64,000 bases of DNA from Paenibacillus piri (lineage in GTDB: Bacteria; Bacillota; Bacilli; Paenibacillales; NBRC-103111). The stretch is from assembly GCF_004354045.1 (NCBI RefSeq), contig NZ_SMRT01000001.1:682001-746000 (forward strand), given 5' to 3'. This document shows, in pieces, positions 8,622 through 17,324 of this stretch. The number at the start of each line of letters is the position of its first letter. The first letter of the stretch is position 1. The notes beneath the pieces were generated by a model. The model had not been told where the DNA came from. It ran no database searches and saw nothing but the letters and a program-made list of their open reading frames with translations. The position numbers and the translations under genes were made by a program.

Positions 8622-9236
8622 ATGAAAGAGAAATCGATCAATCCGAGTCTTCAGCTCATTCTTGACATAGCCGAGCGGCTGATCGTGGAGAAAGGCTGCC
8701 GAAATACGACGCTGCAGGATATTGCCGATCAGGGCGGTTTGACCAAAGGCGCGATTTACCATTACGTGAAGAGTAAGGACGAGCTGTTCGCCCTTATTTT
8801 GGAGGCCGGGCTGCAGCAGGCGAACCGGCTCTTTCTCGAATCGGTATCGGACGCGGCAGCGCATAAAACGGGGCCTGCGGGTCCTTTCGAGGCTTTGTCG
8901 GTAAGGCTGCAAAACATGGCCGGCGGAAGCAGCGCCGCCAATCTCATATTCATTTACTTGCTGAGCCAGAAAGATAACCCCGCCGTAACCAATATGTTGA
9001 ACCGCTACTATGAAACCTCAATTCAGATGACGAAAAAGTGGATTGAGGTCGGGAAGCGGCACAATGTAATCCCCGGCTACATTAACGAGGAGAAGGCGGC
9101 CCGAATGTTCGCCATCTTGAGAAACGGCCTGCAGATTCAAAATATTTTGACGCCGGATTCCGGAACCGTTTCCGACCGCGAACTTTACGAATTTCTTATG
9201 AATGCATTAGGTGTAAAGGACGCTTCACCGCAATAA
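8622..9236 (+). CDS. TetR-family transcriptional regulator
   Basis: 204 residues. The N-terminal helix-turn-helix is typical: TTLQDIADQGGLTKGAIYHY followed by VKSKDELF. The remaining residues form the helical ligand and dimer domain. ATG 8622 is preferred because GAGGTGAT lies 5-6 bases upstream; GTG 8613 is inside that ribosome site. It is probably the repressor that binds the two palindromes at 7839-7886 ahead of its own operon. The inducer is unknown. Confidence 0.92.
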   Translation: MKEKSINPSLQLILDIAERLIVEKGCRNTTLQDIADQGGLTKGAIYHYVKSKDELFALILEAGLQQANRLFLESVSDAAAHKTGPAGPFEALSVRLQNMAGGSSAANLIFIYLLSQKDNPAVTNMLNRYYETSIQMTKKWIEVGKRHNVIPGYINEEKAARMFAILRNGLQIQNILTPDSGTVSDRELYEFLMNALGVKDASPQ

Positions 9237-9364
9237 TGAGACCAGGGACATGCCGCCCCAATCAGAGTGAAGCATGCGATGGAGAAATTGTACCCGGAAT
9301 ACGACAAAGACGCCCCGTACTCATCCCTCCCCACGCTCAAACGTATGGCTTTGCACAGAAAAGG

Positions 9365-9396
9365 ACCTGGCGGTCAAATCTTCCGCCGGTTTTTTT
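9365..9396 (+). terminator. Terminator after the TetR operon
   Basis: Stem ACC-T-GGCGG / CCGCC-GGT with a single bulged base, followed by seven T residues. It lies about 130 bases beyond the TetR stop. Repeat copy 1 starts right after the T-run. Confidence 0.8.
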
Positions 9397-9551
9397 GTGT
9401 TTTGGAAATTATGAGCAGCAAATTTCTGTGGATAACCGGGGGCTCCCCCAAAAGTAAGGTCAAGAGTTGCGTGCACTCTTGACGAAACCCGGGGGGTACG
9501 GGTTAGCGGAATCGGCTTCGGAGCTTCACGTCACTTTTGGGGGACTTTGTT
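9397..9551 (+). repeat. Dispersed terminator-associated repeat, copy 1
   Basis: About 155 bases, the most diverged of three full copies. The left module (from GGAAATTATG at 9404) is followed by a 99-base core at 9445-9543 bounded by inverted ends CCCCCAAAAGT and ACTTTTGGGGG. The core contains a perfect hairpin GTCAAGAGT / ACTCTTGAC and a second ACCCG / CGGGT hairpin. It begins directly after a terminator T-run. With copy 2 it brackets the LplB/YtcP operon 1 as direct repeats. Confidence 0.92.
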
Positions 9552-9726
9552 GCGCTTCATAAAAATTTGATGTTTCCTTCAAAAATGTTTTTATTTTTGC
9601 CGGAATGCGCCATGCTACGATAATTGCAGCGAGTCGGGAGCCAACTGATCCGCAAAAGAATGGGGGGCGTTATGGAAGCGTTAACAATTTCGAGGCGTCT
9701 GCGACAGACGGGAAAGGAATGAGGCG

Positions 9727-10686
9727 ATGAGTCTTGAAGCTGCAAAAAGCGGGAGCCGGACTGGTGTGCAAGTGAAGAGCAGGTCGGCGCTCTGGCCGGA
9801 ATTAAGGCGCGACAAATTTTTGTACCTGTTGATTACGCCGGGAGTGCTCTATTTTGTCATTTTCAAATACATCCCGATGTGGGGCATCATGATCTCCTTT
9901 CAGGATTATTCCCCGTATTTGGGCGTGCTCAAAAGCGACTGGGTCGGGCTCGAGCATTTCACCCGGTTTTTTACGAATCCGAGCTTTTTCCTGCTGTTCC
10001 GCAATACGATGATGATCAGCCTGCTGAGCCTGGTGTTCTTTTTTCCGCTGCCGATTTTGCTGTCCTTATGCATGAACGAGGTTGCTAACCGGTATTTCAA
10101 GCGGACGATCCAGTCGATCGTATATTTGCCGCATTTTTTATCGTGGGTCATTATTGCCGGGATCACCTTTCTGCTGTTCTCCCAATCGACCGGTGTGGTC
10201 AATATGATGCTGGAATACGCGGGCCTGCAAAAAATCGATTTTTTAACGAGAGAGAGCATGTTTTGGGGGATTTTGACGGCGCAAAATATTTGGAAGGATA
10301 CGGGCTGGGGGACGATCATTTTTTTGGCGGCCATTGCAGGCATCGACCCTCAGCTGTATGAAGCGGCCAAGATGGACGGCGCTCACCGCATCAGGCAAAT
10401 GTGGCATATTACGCTGCCGGGTATCCGCAATGTAATCGTCATTTTGCTTATTTTACGGCTCGGCCATATTATGGATGTCGGCTTCGAGCAGGTGCTGCTC
10501 ATGTCGAACGGCGCTGTGGCGAACGTGGCGGACGTGTTCGAAACGTATATTTACCGAAACGGGATCCAGCAGGGCCAATTCAGCTATACGACGGCGGTCG
10601 GACTGTTTAAATCGGTCATCGGGCTCGTGCTCGTTATCGGGGCCAACTGGCTGGCCAAACGATTCGGGGAAGAAGGCGTATATTAA
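9727..10686 (+). CDS. lplB: LplB-type carbohydrate ABC permease (operon 1)
   Basis: 319 residues. Six predicted membrane segments and the permease EAA loop (YEAAKMDGAHRIRQMWHITLPGI) mark a binding-protein-dependent transporter inner-membrane subunit of MalF type. The start YLLITPGVLYFVIFKYIPMW with QDYSP is typical of the LplB subfamily found in Paenibacillus polysaccharide-use loci. RBS GGAAAGGAATG precedes the ATG. It forms an operon with the YtcP-type permease and lipoprotein that follow. No ATPase is encoded nearby. Confidence 0.94.
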   Translation: MSLEAAKSGSRTGVQVKSRSALWPELRRDKFLYLLITPGVLYFVIFKYIPMWGIMISFQDYSPYLGVLKSDWVGLEHFTRFFTNPSFFLLFRNTMMISLLSLVFFFPLPILLSLCMNEVANRYFKRTIQSIVYLPHFLSWVIIAGITFLLFSQSTGVVNMMLEYAGLQKIDFLTRESMFWGILTAQNIWKDTGWGTIIFLAAIAGIDPQLYEAAKMDGAHRIRQMWHITLPGIRNVIVILLILRLGHIMDVGFEQVLLMSNGAVANVADVFETYIYRNGIQQGQFSYTTAVGLFKSVIGLVLVIGANWLAKRFGEEGVY

Positions 10687-10752
10687 GCCGGCCTTCGCTT
10701 GCGCAGCTGCGAGGCAGGCTGCGTCCAACCGGCACATAAGGAGGAAGCGCGA

Positions 10753-11634
10753 ATGAGGGAAAGCGCAGGAGACCGGCTGTTTGCTGCCGGGATTATCGTC
10801 ATTTTGATTGTTGTCGGGCTCGTCACTTTGTTCCCGCTGTACTATGTGTTCGTCGTTTCGTTTACGGAACCGTTCGAGTACATCCAGAAAAACGGCTTTG
10901 TGCTTCTGCCGGAAACGTGGAGCGTCGGCGCCTATCAATATTTGCTGTCGACCTCGGCGTTCGTCAATGCGACCGCGACGAGCGCCTTTCTGGCTACCGT
11001 CGGGACGGCCTTGAGTCTCATGGTGACATCCGCCTTCTCGTTCGGGCTGTCCCGCAAAAGGCTGCGCGGACGGAAATTTTTGCTCATGATGGTGCTGTTC
11101 ACGATATTGTTTAATCCCGGCATTATTCCGGTTTATTTGCTGGTGCGGGATTTCGGTCTGATCAACAGCATTTGGTCGCTCATTATCCCGGTGCTGACGA
11201 GCGGCTGGTACGTCATCTTGATGAAAAGCTTTTTTGACAGCATCCCCGTCGAGCTGGAGGAAGCGGCGATGATCGACGGATGTCACGATCTAAGCACGTT
11301 TTTCCGCATCATACTGCCGCTTTCCGCGCCATCGCTGGCCGCCTTCGGGCTTTTTTACGCGGTAGCCTACTGGAACACGTTTTTTAGCGCCGTGCTGTAT
11401 ATTAACGATTTCACGAAGGTGCCGCTGCAAATCGTGCTGCGCAACATGCTGATCGATTCCGATACGGCCGTTGGCGGCGCGACCGCGGTGGAGATGGCTT
11501 CGGACCGGCAGCTGCCCACCCAGACGATTAAAATGGCGGCGGTTGTCATTTCCACGTTGCCGATTTTGCTGGTGTACCCGTTTCTGCAAAAGCATTTTAC
11601 GAAAGGCGTCATGCTGGGGTCGGTCAAAGGCTAG
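10753..11634 (+). CDS. ytcP: YtcP-type carbohydrate ABC permease (operon 1)
   Basis: 293 residues from ATG 10753, which has AGGAGGAAGCG upstream; 18 further in-frame codons upstream lack a ribosome site. It is a MalG-type permease with six membrane segments and EAA loop (LEEAAMIDGCHDLSTFFRIILPL). The family ending (LPILLVYPFLQKHFTKGVMLGSVKG) is intact. It pairs with the LplB-type subunit upstream. Confidence 0.94.
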   Translation: MRESAGDRLFAAGIIVILIVVGLVTLFPLYYVFVVSFTEPFEYIQKNGFVLLPETWSVGAYQYLLSTSAFVNATATSAFLATVGTALSLMVTSAFSFGLSRKRLRGRKFLLMMVLFTILFNPGIIPVYLLVRDFGLINSIWSLIIPVLTSGWYVILMKSFFDSIPVELEEAAMIDGCHDLSTFFRIILPLSAPSLAAFGLFYAVAYWNTFFSAVLYINDFTKVPLQIVLRNMLIDSDTAVGGATAVEMASDRQLPTQTIKMAAVVISTLPILLVYPFLQKHFTKGVMLGSVKG

Positions 11635-11778
11635 GGCTACTGCGTAAGGAAAGATGACGGCCTGCATGACCGCATGCAGCCTGGCGTCCGGCCCGGCCGG
11701 AGGAGACGCCCCTTCGTTCTGGATTGATAAGCGAAATTGAAAGCGTGTACGAATAATAATTCCGGGAGATGAGTCCGT

Positions 11779-13344
11779 ATGAAATTGAATTCGCCGATGA
11801 ATTCGGCCAAGCCGTCGAACAAACAGACCGTTTTTGCTGTATCCTCGTTAGTTGCATTGGCAGCGCTGACCGCGGCCTGCACGCCGATGGCGCCTACGAC
11901 TCCGGCAGGCAAAGATGCGGGAGGCACCAAGGAAGACGCGAAGACTCCGGGCAAAACGACGGAGATTAAAATTTTGGTCGACTATACGATCGCACAGCCG
12001 CCGGGCACGGATAATCCGGTGTGGAAAGAATTCGAGAAACGAACGAACACGAAGCTGACCGTGCAATGGGTGCCGGGGGCGGATTACGGAGACCGGGTCA
12101 ACGTGGCGCTGGCCGCAGGCGATATTCCCGATTTGATCAAAATCCCGAATATTACGACTCCGCTGTTTCGACAAATGGTCAAGCAGGGCGCTTTTTGGGA
12201 TTTGACGCCTTACGTTAAGGATTACAAAAATTTGATGGCTCTGGACCCGACCATTTGGAACAACACGAAGATCGACGGCAAGTCGTATGCCGTGCCTGCG
12301 GGACGGCCTTTGAACGGCGGCGGCTTTGCTTCGATCCGCAAGGACTGGCTGGATAAGCTCGGACTGAAAATGCCGACCAACATGGATGAGCTGTACACGG
12401 CGATGAAAGCGTTCAAAGACAACGCCCCCGACGGCAAAAAGGATACGGTCGGCTACACGATGCGCTCCGCCGACTTTCTGGAGGAAGTGTTTACCGGGAC
12501 GGTCGGCAAATGGAAGGCGGTTGACGGCAAGCTGGTCAACATGATCCTGGAGCCGGAAATGCGGGAAGCGCTGACCTATAAGCGCAAGCTGTTTCAGGAG
12601 GGCTTGATCCCTCAAGATTTTCCGGTGCTGAAGGAGACCCAATACTGGGAGCTGGCGGCCGGCGGTCGGGCCGGCGTGACGGCGGAAACGCCCGAGGCTT
12701 TGTTCCGCTATACGATGGATCAGTGGAAGCGCGATCCGAAGGTAGAATGGACGCCGATGCTGTCGCTGGCCCCGAAAGCGGGAGGCAAGCCTTACGTGCC
12801 GCAAAATACGGGCTTTAACGGCGTGCTGGCCATACCGAAGACAGTGCCGGAGGACAAGATGAGGTCCATTCTGAAATTTATCGACTACGGCTCGGGCGGC
12901 GAAGGTCTGGACCTGACCCTCTACGGCATTAAAGGCGTTCATTACAACGAGGTCGACGGTCTGAAAGTGTCTACGGATAAAGCGGTGAGCGACAGCGTCG
13001 GTACGGCCACATGGGGTAAAATGTTCAGCACGCCCGTGCTCGATCTGTGGCAGTACGCGGCAGGCATGCCGAAAGAAATTTATCAGCGCAATGTGAAAAT
13101 CGCCGAGGAAAAGGCGAAAATATCGATTCCCGATCCGGCGATCGGGCTTGTTTCCGAAACGGAGCTGAAGATGGGCGCCGATTACACGAAAAAGATCGCC
13201 GACATGAAGACCCAGGTGACGATCGGCAAGCAGACGCTGGAAGATTGGGACAAATTCGTGGCCCAACTGAAAAGCGACGCCAATTACCAGAAAATTATCG
13301 AAGAAATGAACGCCGAGTATAAAAAACGGCAGGCCCAGAAGTAA
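11779..13344 (+). CDS. Extracellular solute-binding lipoprotein (operon 1)
   Basis: 521 residues. A signal peptide ends in lipobox LTAAC (Cys at about residue 34), followed by a low-complexity Pro/Thr/Gly linker and a type-1 sugar-binding protein fold of LplA/YtcQ type. Lipidated and anchored outside the membrane, it delivers an oligosaccharide to the LplB/YtcP permeases just upstream. The ATG has CGGGAGATGAG ahead of it. Substrate cannot be assigned; this subfamily typically takes up oligosaccharides from plant polymers. Confidence 0.94.
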   Translation: MKLNSPMNSAKPSNKQTVFAVSSLVALAALTAACTPMAPTTPAGKDAGGTKEDAKTPGKTTEIKILVDYTIAQPPGTDNPVWKEFEKRTNTKLTVQWVPGADYGDRVNVALAAGDIPDLIKIPNITTPLFRQMVKQGAFWDLTPYVKDYKNLMALDPTIWNNTKIDGKSYAVPAGRPLNGGGFASIRKDWLDKLGLKMPTNMDELYTAMKAFKDNAPDGKKDTVGYTMRSADFLEEVFTGTVGKWKAVDGKLVNMILEPEMREALTYKRKLFQEGLIPQDFPVLKETQYWELAAGGRAGVTAETPEALFRYTMDQWKRDPKVEWTPMLSLAPKAGGKPYVPQNTGFNGVLAIPKTVPEDKMRSILKFIDYGSGGEGLDLTLYGIKGVHYNEVDGLKVSTDKAVSDSVGTATWGKMFSTPVLDLWQYAAGMPKEIYQRNVKIAEEKAKISIPDPAIGLVSETELKMGADYTKKIADMKTQVTIGKQTLEDWDKFVAQLKSDANYQKIIEEMNAEYKKRQAQK

Positions 13345-13440
13345 TCGGATCCGCAGCCGGTTAGGCACTTTCGGCCGCCGGACAGCGGCATGTCGATTCC
13401 AAGCAAGCTTCTTCGCTCCAATGAATAGAATGAAACGCGC

Positions 13441-13467
13441 AAACCTGGCCGTCGGCCAGGTTTTTTT
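13441..13467 (+). terminator. Terminator after importer operon 1
   Basis: Perfect 10-base stem AAACCTGGCC / GGCCAGGTTT with GTC loop (13441-13463), then T residues to 13467. Repeat copy 2 begins at the next base. Confidence 0.93.
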
Positions 13468-13623
13468 GCTGTTCAGGAAATTATGCGCAGCATATTTCCG
13501 TGCATAATCGGGGGCTCCCCCAAAAGTAAGGTCAAGAGTTGCCTGCACTCTTGACGAATCCCGGTGGATACGGGTTAGCGGAATTCGCTTCAGGGCTTCA
13601 CTTCACTTTTGGGGGACTTTGTT
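13468..13623 (+). repeat. Dispersed terminator-associated repeat, copy 2
   Basis: 156 bases, same orientation as copies 1 and 3, and only six differences from copy 3. Core 13517-13615 is 99 bases with inverted ends CCCCCAAAAGT / ACTTTTGGGGG. Left module 13476-13510 folds as GGAAATTATGC / GCATATTTCC with one bulge. It starts immediately after the operon 1 terminator. Confidence 0.94.
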
Positions 13624-13642
13624 CCTGGCGCGTGCCGAACCG

Positions 13643-15976
13643 CTACCCTCCCCGGTTGACTGCCCCGTTGGCGTACGTCTCGCGGTATTTGCCCGGAGTC
13701 ACGCCGACCATTTTGCGGAAATAGCGGATAAAGTTTTGCGGGTTATGATAACGCAGCTTTTCGGCGATTTCCGAAATTTTCATGCTGCCATCCTCCAGCA
13801 GCTCCTTCGCTACGTTGAGCCGGTGCTGCGACAAATATTCGCTGAAGTTGACGCCGAGCTCGTTCTTCAGCACGCGGCTTATATAGCTCGAATGATAGTT
13901 AAGCCGGGAAGCGCATATTTCCAGCGTGAGGTCGGTATCGTATTCCTCCTGCACCATGCGGATCACTTCGCGGGAAATGTTCTGGAATTTCGTTTTGCGC
14001 CGTTCCTCGAACAGCGGCAGCAGCGGCCGGATCATTTTATGCTTCAGCCATTCGCGGATATCCGCCTTGGATTTGAGCTCCAGCAATTCCTCGAAGGAAG
14101 GCTTGTCGTTCTCGAACACGGAATGGAAGGCCGCGCCGGAATCTTGAATGAGCCGGGTCAGATCGACAAAAAAGCGGACGAGAGAAACCTGGTACTCGCT
14201 GTACGTGGCGCAATACCGGGCGATTTCCTCCAGAAACCGCTCCAGCAAAAGGTCGATCTGCTCATGATCGGCATATTTCACGGCTTGAATGAGAGCTTTC
14301 TCCGTCTCCTCCGGAAATTGGCCCAGCTCGATTTTGCCCGCCTGCTGCTGATCGTAATAAAGAATCGTGTTTTGCCCGGCGAGCGGCCTGTTTCTCAGTG
14401 CCTTCAAGCTTTCGTCATACGCCTGCGGCGCATCCTTGATATCCTCATACGGCCTGCTGATCCCGATGCTGATCGGAATGCTCAGATAGCGGCCGATTTC
14501 CAGCTTGATTTTATCTACCATGGCGACGGTAAACTCGCGGAATTCATGGATCGAATGCCGGTTCGTATGGACGATCGTGATCTGGTACTTATGAATCGTA
14601 ATCGGCAGAAGCCGCTGCTTGTATGGAATGATGTCGTTGATCATGTTGTTGATCGCGAACAGCAGCAGATCGCGGTCCCGCTCCTTGAACCGGCTGCCCT
14701 CCAACGTGTCGATCTGCAGCGCGAGCACGACAATCCAGTCGATTCGGTACGGAGGCGCGCTCATCAAGATCGGCAGCTTTTCGTTCATTTCGGCATGCCT
14801 TAGCTCGCCCTGAATCAGCTTGAGCACGAACAATTCCTGAAGCTGCTTGACTTGCCCGCTGAGTTGCTGCGACATTTGACGGTGCAGCGTCTGCAGGTGG
14901 GAGATGCTCCGGTTGATCAGCTCGAACTCGTTCGTCCGATCGTCGGCGGCTGCGGGTCCGTCTTGCCCGTGCTGGCGTTCTCCGGGGGGCGGAAACGACG
15001 CCTGCAGCTTCTGGATCGGCTTATACAGCTTGCGGGAAACAAGCAGCGAGATGAGGACGCCGACAACAAGCAGCAGCAGGCAGGAGCTGACGACGATCCA
15101 GCCGGTTTGCCGGGATTCCTTATAGATGTCTTCCAGCGGGATGATCGATAAATAGGTCCAGGAGTTATAGGCCGATTGCTGCCGGACGATGCCTACCGGA
15201 TCGCCGTTCAGCCTGGCGGTCAATTCGCCGGACGGCGAATTCGTCGCGGCGAGGTTCTTGTACAGCGATTCGATCTCCGAGTTTTGGCCGCTGAAATTTT
15301 CGTTTTGAATGGCCAAAATATGATGGGCCCGGTCGAAAATAATGACCTCGCCGAGCGGATTGTTTTTGCTGATCAAGGAAGACAGCTCGCGGCCCGGTAT
15401 TTCCGCGATGATAAGCGCCGTCGGCTTATCCGAATTGGCCGGAATTTTTTTGACCAGACTGACGATCCGGGTTTGCGCGTTCCGGTTTTCCTTCGTCAGG
15501 CCGCTCTGCTCGCTTGTCCAAAATTTCGAATCCGCTATATTAAGGTACTGGTTGAACCGCTCCTTGTAGTCAATTTCGTCGAACGTGTAAAAGCCGCTGT
15601 TGTTGATGATCCAGCCCTTTTGCAAATTAATGAGATGCACGTCCTGAACGCCGACGTCGAACGTCTGCATCCGGTACATCGACTGCGTCAGCTCATTGAA
15701 CAGCTGAAATTTGGACGGCGTTATATATGTATCCAGCGATTCCACGACGCTGCTGCTCTCCGCGAACCGTTCCAGCGACCGGTCGACCGTCTGCAGCACC
15801 TGCTCCACGCGCAGCCGGGTCAGCATCAGAATGTGCACGTTGCCTTCGTTCACCTTGCTTTGGATCGATTCGGTCGCCCGGTTGTAGAAGATTGCGCCCA
15901 GCAGCAGAACGGGAACCGTGCTCAGACAGAGGCTGAATAAAAGCAGTTTGGTCAAGTACCGGTTCATACGGAACAA
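13643..15976 (-). CDS. Membrane-anchored AraC-family transcriptional regulator
   Basis: 777 residues. An N-terminal membrane segment (LLLFSLCLSTVPVLLLGAIF) and a second one around residue 300 (GWIVVSSCLLLLVVGVLISL) bracket an extracellular sensor domain of dCache-like length. The cytoplasmic part ends in an AraC double helix-turn-helix (LTLEICASRLNYHSSYISRV and ISEIAEKLRYHNPQNFIRYF). Such one-protein regulators sit beside Lpl-type importers and probably sense an external sugar. I keep TTG 15976, 7 bases after AAGGCGGTG; ATG 15967 would put that site 16 bases away. It lies between two importer operons, convergent to the first and divergent from the second. Confidence 0.9.
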   Translation of the reverse strand: MFRMNRYLTKLLLFSLCLSTVPVLLLGAIFYNRATESIQSKVNEGNVHILMLTRLRVEQVLQTVDRSLERFAESSSVVESLDTYITPSKFQLFNELTQSMYRMQTFDVGVQDVHLINLQKGWIINNSGFYTFDEIDYKERFNQYLNIADSKFWTSEQSGLTKENRNAQTRIVSLVKKIPANSDKPTALIIAEIPGRELSSLISKNNPLGEVIIFDRAHHILAIQNENFSGQNSEIESLYKNLAATNSPSGELTARLNGDPVGIVRQQSAYNSWTYLSIIPLEDIYKESRQTGWIVVSSCLLLLVVGVLISLLVSRKLYKPIQKLQASFPPPGERQHGQDGPAAADDRTNEFELINRSISHLQTLHRQMSQQLSGQVKQLQELFVLKLIQGELRHAEMNEKLPILMSAPPYRIDWIVVLALQIDTLEGSRFKERDRDLLLFAINNMINDIIPYKQRLLPITIHKYQITIVHTNRHSIHEFREFTVAMVDKIKLEIGRYLSIPISIGISRPYEDIKDAPQAYDESLKALRNRPLAGQNTILYYDQQQAGKIELGQFPEETEKALIQAVKYADHEQIDLLLERFLEEIARYCATYSEYQVSLVRFFVDLTRLIQDSGAAFHSVFENDKPSFEELLELKSKADIREWLKHKMIRPLLPLFEERRKTKFQNISREVIRMVQEEYDTDLTLEICASRLNYHSSYISRVLKNELGVNFSEYLSQHRLNVAKELLEDGSMKISEIAEKLRYHNPQNFIRYFRKMVGVTPGKYRETYANGAVNRGG

Positions 15977-16352
15977 AACAAAGCACCGCCTTACGTATGT
16001 TTTGCAATGAATGCGCTCTCCAAATGACTTGCTTCAATTATAGGGCATGAAAAATAAAAAATATATGGACGATTTCTGCCACGCTCTCCGAATAACGCAA
16101 CGATTGTCCGAAATCGGTTATGGAGGGATCAATCCGTCTTTTTCGTGACACCTGTTTGTCTGTGTAATGATTATATTAAGTCGCTTTCATGATTATGAAC
16201 AGGCGGAAGCATGCGGTTTCACACGGTTTTCAAATGGTTCGTTAAAGATTCTATCCGGTAACGGTCGGCTTTGTTATGTTTACATCAGGCAATCGCTGCG
16301 AACGAGCTGCGGGCCGGAAGCTTGCGAATCTACGGGTCAGGGGGGCATAGCC
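15977..16352. other. Divergent intergenic region upstream of importer operon 2
   Basis: 376 bases between the AraC-type regulator and the second LplB gene. It must hold the promoters of both. I see AT-rich patches (around 16041-16068 and 16165-16178) but no promoter pair with good spacing and no convincing palindrome. An open frame runs from 16167 into the LplB gene, but it lacks a ribosome site and LplB-like sequence. Confidence 0.5.
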
Positions 16353-17306
16353 TTGAATGTCAGCGCAGCCAAGGAATTGGGCGTATCGCGAAAAAGCGTG
16401 CGGACGGAATGGAAAAAACGGCTTATTAAAAACCGCTGGCTCTACTTCATGCTGTTTCCGGGCGTACTGTACTTTATTTTGTTTAAATATTTGCCGATGT
16501 GGGGAGTCATGATCGCATTCCAGGATTATTCGCCGTTTTCCGGGTTTTGGGGCAGCGAATGGGTCGGTCTTAAACATTTTGCCACGATTTTCGATGACGA
16601 TTCCACCTTTCAGATTTTCATCAATACGATTATTTTGGCCGTTTACAATTTATTTTTCTTTTTCCCGCTGCCGATCATTATTGCTTTAATGCTGAATGAA
16701 ATGCGCAAGGAGCTGTTTAAACGGCTCGTTCAGACACTCATTTATATCCCCCATTTCATTTCATGGGTCGTCGTGGTCGGGATCGCTTACATCCTGTTTA
16801 CGACGGAGGGCGGCATTGTCAACGATGTGCTCGTTTCGCTCGGTGGAAATAAAATTAATTTTTTGCTCAGCAAGGAATGGTTCAGGACGATGATTACGAG
16901 CGAGGTAATCTGGAAAGAAACGGGCTGGGGCACGATCCTGTTCTTCGCGGCCTTGGCCGGCGTCGATCCGCAGCAGTACGAAGCGGCCCGCATCGACGGG
17001 GCTACCCGGTGGCAGCAGATGGTGCATGTCACGCTGCCGGCGATCAAAAGCACGATCATCATTTTGCTCATTTTAAGGCTTGGCCATTTTCTCGATTCCG
17101 GCTTCGAGCAAATTTTTTTGATGCTGAACCCGATGAACCGCGAGGTCGGTGAAGTTTTCGATACGTATGTATACGCCAAAGGGATCGAGCAGGGCAATTT
17201 CAGCTATGCGACAGCGGTCAATTTGTTCAAATCGGTTGTCGGCATCATTCTGGTGCTCGTCTCCAACCATTTGGCGAAGCGGGCCGGAGAAGAAGGCATT
17301 TATTAG
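16353..17306 (+). CDS. lplB: LplB-type carbohydrate ABC permease (operon 2)
   Basis: 317 residues from TTG 16353, chosen because a GGGGGG run (16340-16345) lies 7 bases upstream and LplB similarity starts shortly after. It is MalF-type with six membrane segments and the EAA loop YEAARIDGATRWQQMVHVTLPAI. It resembles the operon 1 permease closely (YFxxFPGVLYFxLFKYxPMWG, QDYSP), so the two operons are likely paralogues. Followed 18 bases later by its YtcP partner. Confidence 0.92.
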   Translation: MNVSAAKELGVSRKSVRTEWKKRLIKNRWLYFMLFPGVLYFILFKYLPMWGVMIAFQDYSPFSGFWGSEWVGLKHFATIFDDDSTFQIFINTIILAVYNLFFFFPLPIIIALMLNEMRKELFKRLVQTLIYIPHFISWVVVVGIAYILFTTEGGIVNDVLVSLGGNKINFLLSKEWFRTMITSEVIWKETGWGTILFFAALAGVDPQQYEAARIDGATRWQQMVHVTLPAIKSTIIILLILRLGHFLDSGFEQIFLMLNPMNREVGEVFDTYVYAKGIEQGNFSYATAVNLFKSVVGIILVLVSNHLAKRAGEEGIY

Positions 17307-17324
17307 GAAAAGGAGTGAGCCCCG

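Larger units (their letters stand above)
9237..9726. other. Intergenic region with terminator, repeat copy 1 and operon 1 upstream region
   Basis: No convincing gene. It holds the terminator at 9365-9396, repeat copy 1 (9397-9551) and about 175 bases upstream of importer operon 1. In the last part, TTGCCG (9597-9602) and GATAAT (9619-9624), 16 bases apart, form a weak promoter candidate. Confidence 0.6.

Noticed and set aside
9267..9482. Open frame of 71 codons before operon 1
   Set aside because: It has no ribosome site, crosses a terminator and ends within repeat copy 1, so it cannot be a normal gene.
11848..13548. 566-codon open frame antisense to the operon 1 binding protein
   Set aside because: Composition is dominated by Arg, His and Phe, it runs into repeat copy 2 and the terminator, and the plus-strand frame is a clear lipoprotein gene.
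13484..13555. 23-codon micro-ORF shared by all three repeat copies (ending KSKVKSC-HS)
   Set aside because: Length is kept in all copies, but between copy 1 and copies 2/3 most substitutions change the amino acid, so there is no sign of protein-level selection, and no ribosome site precedes it.
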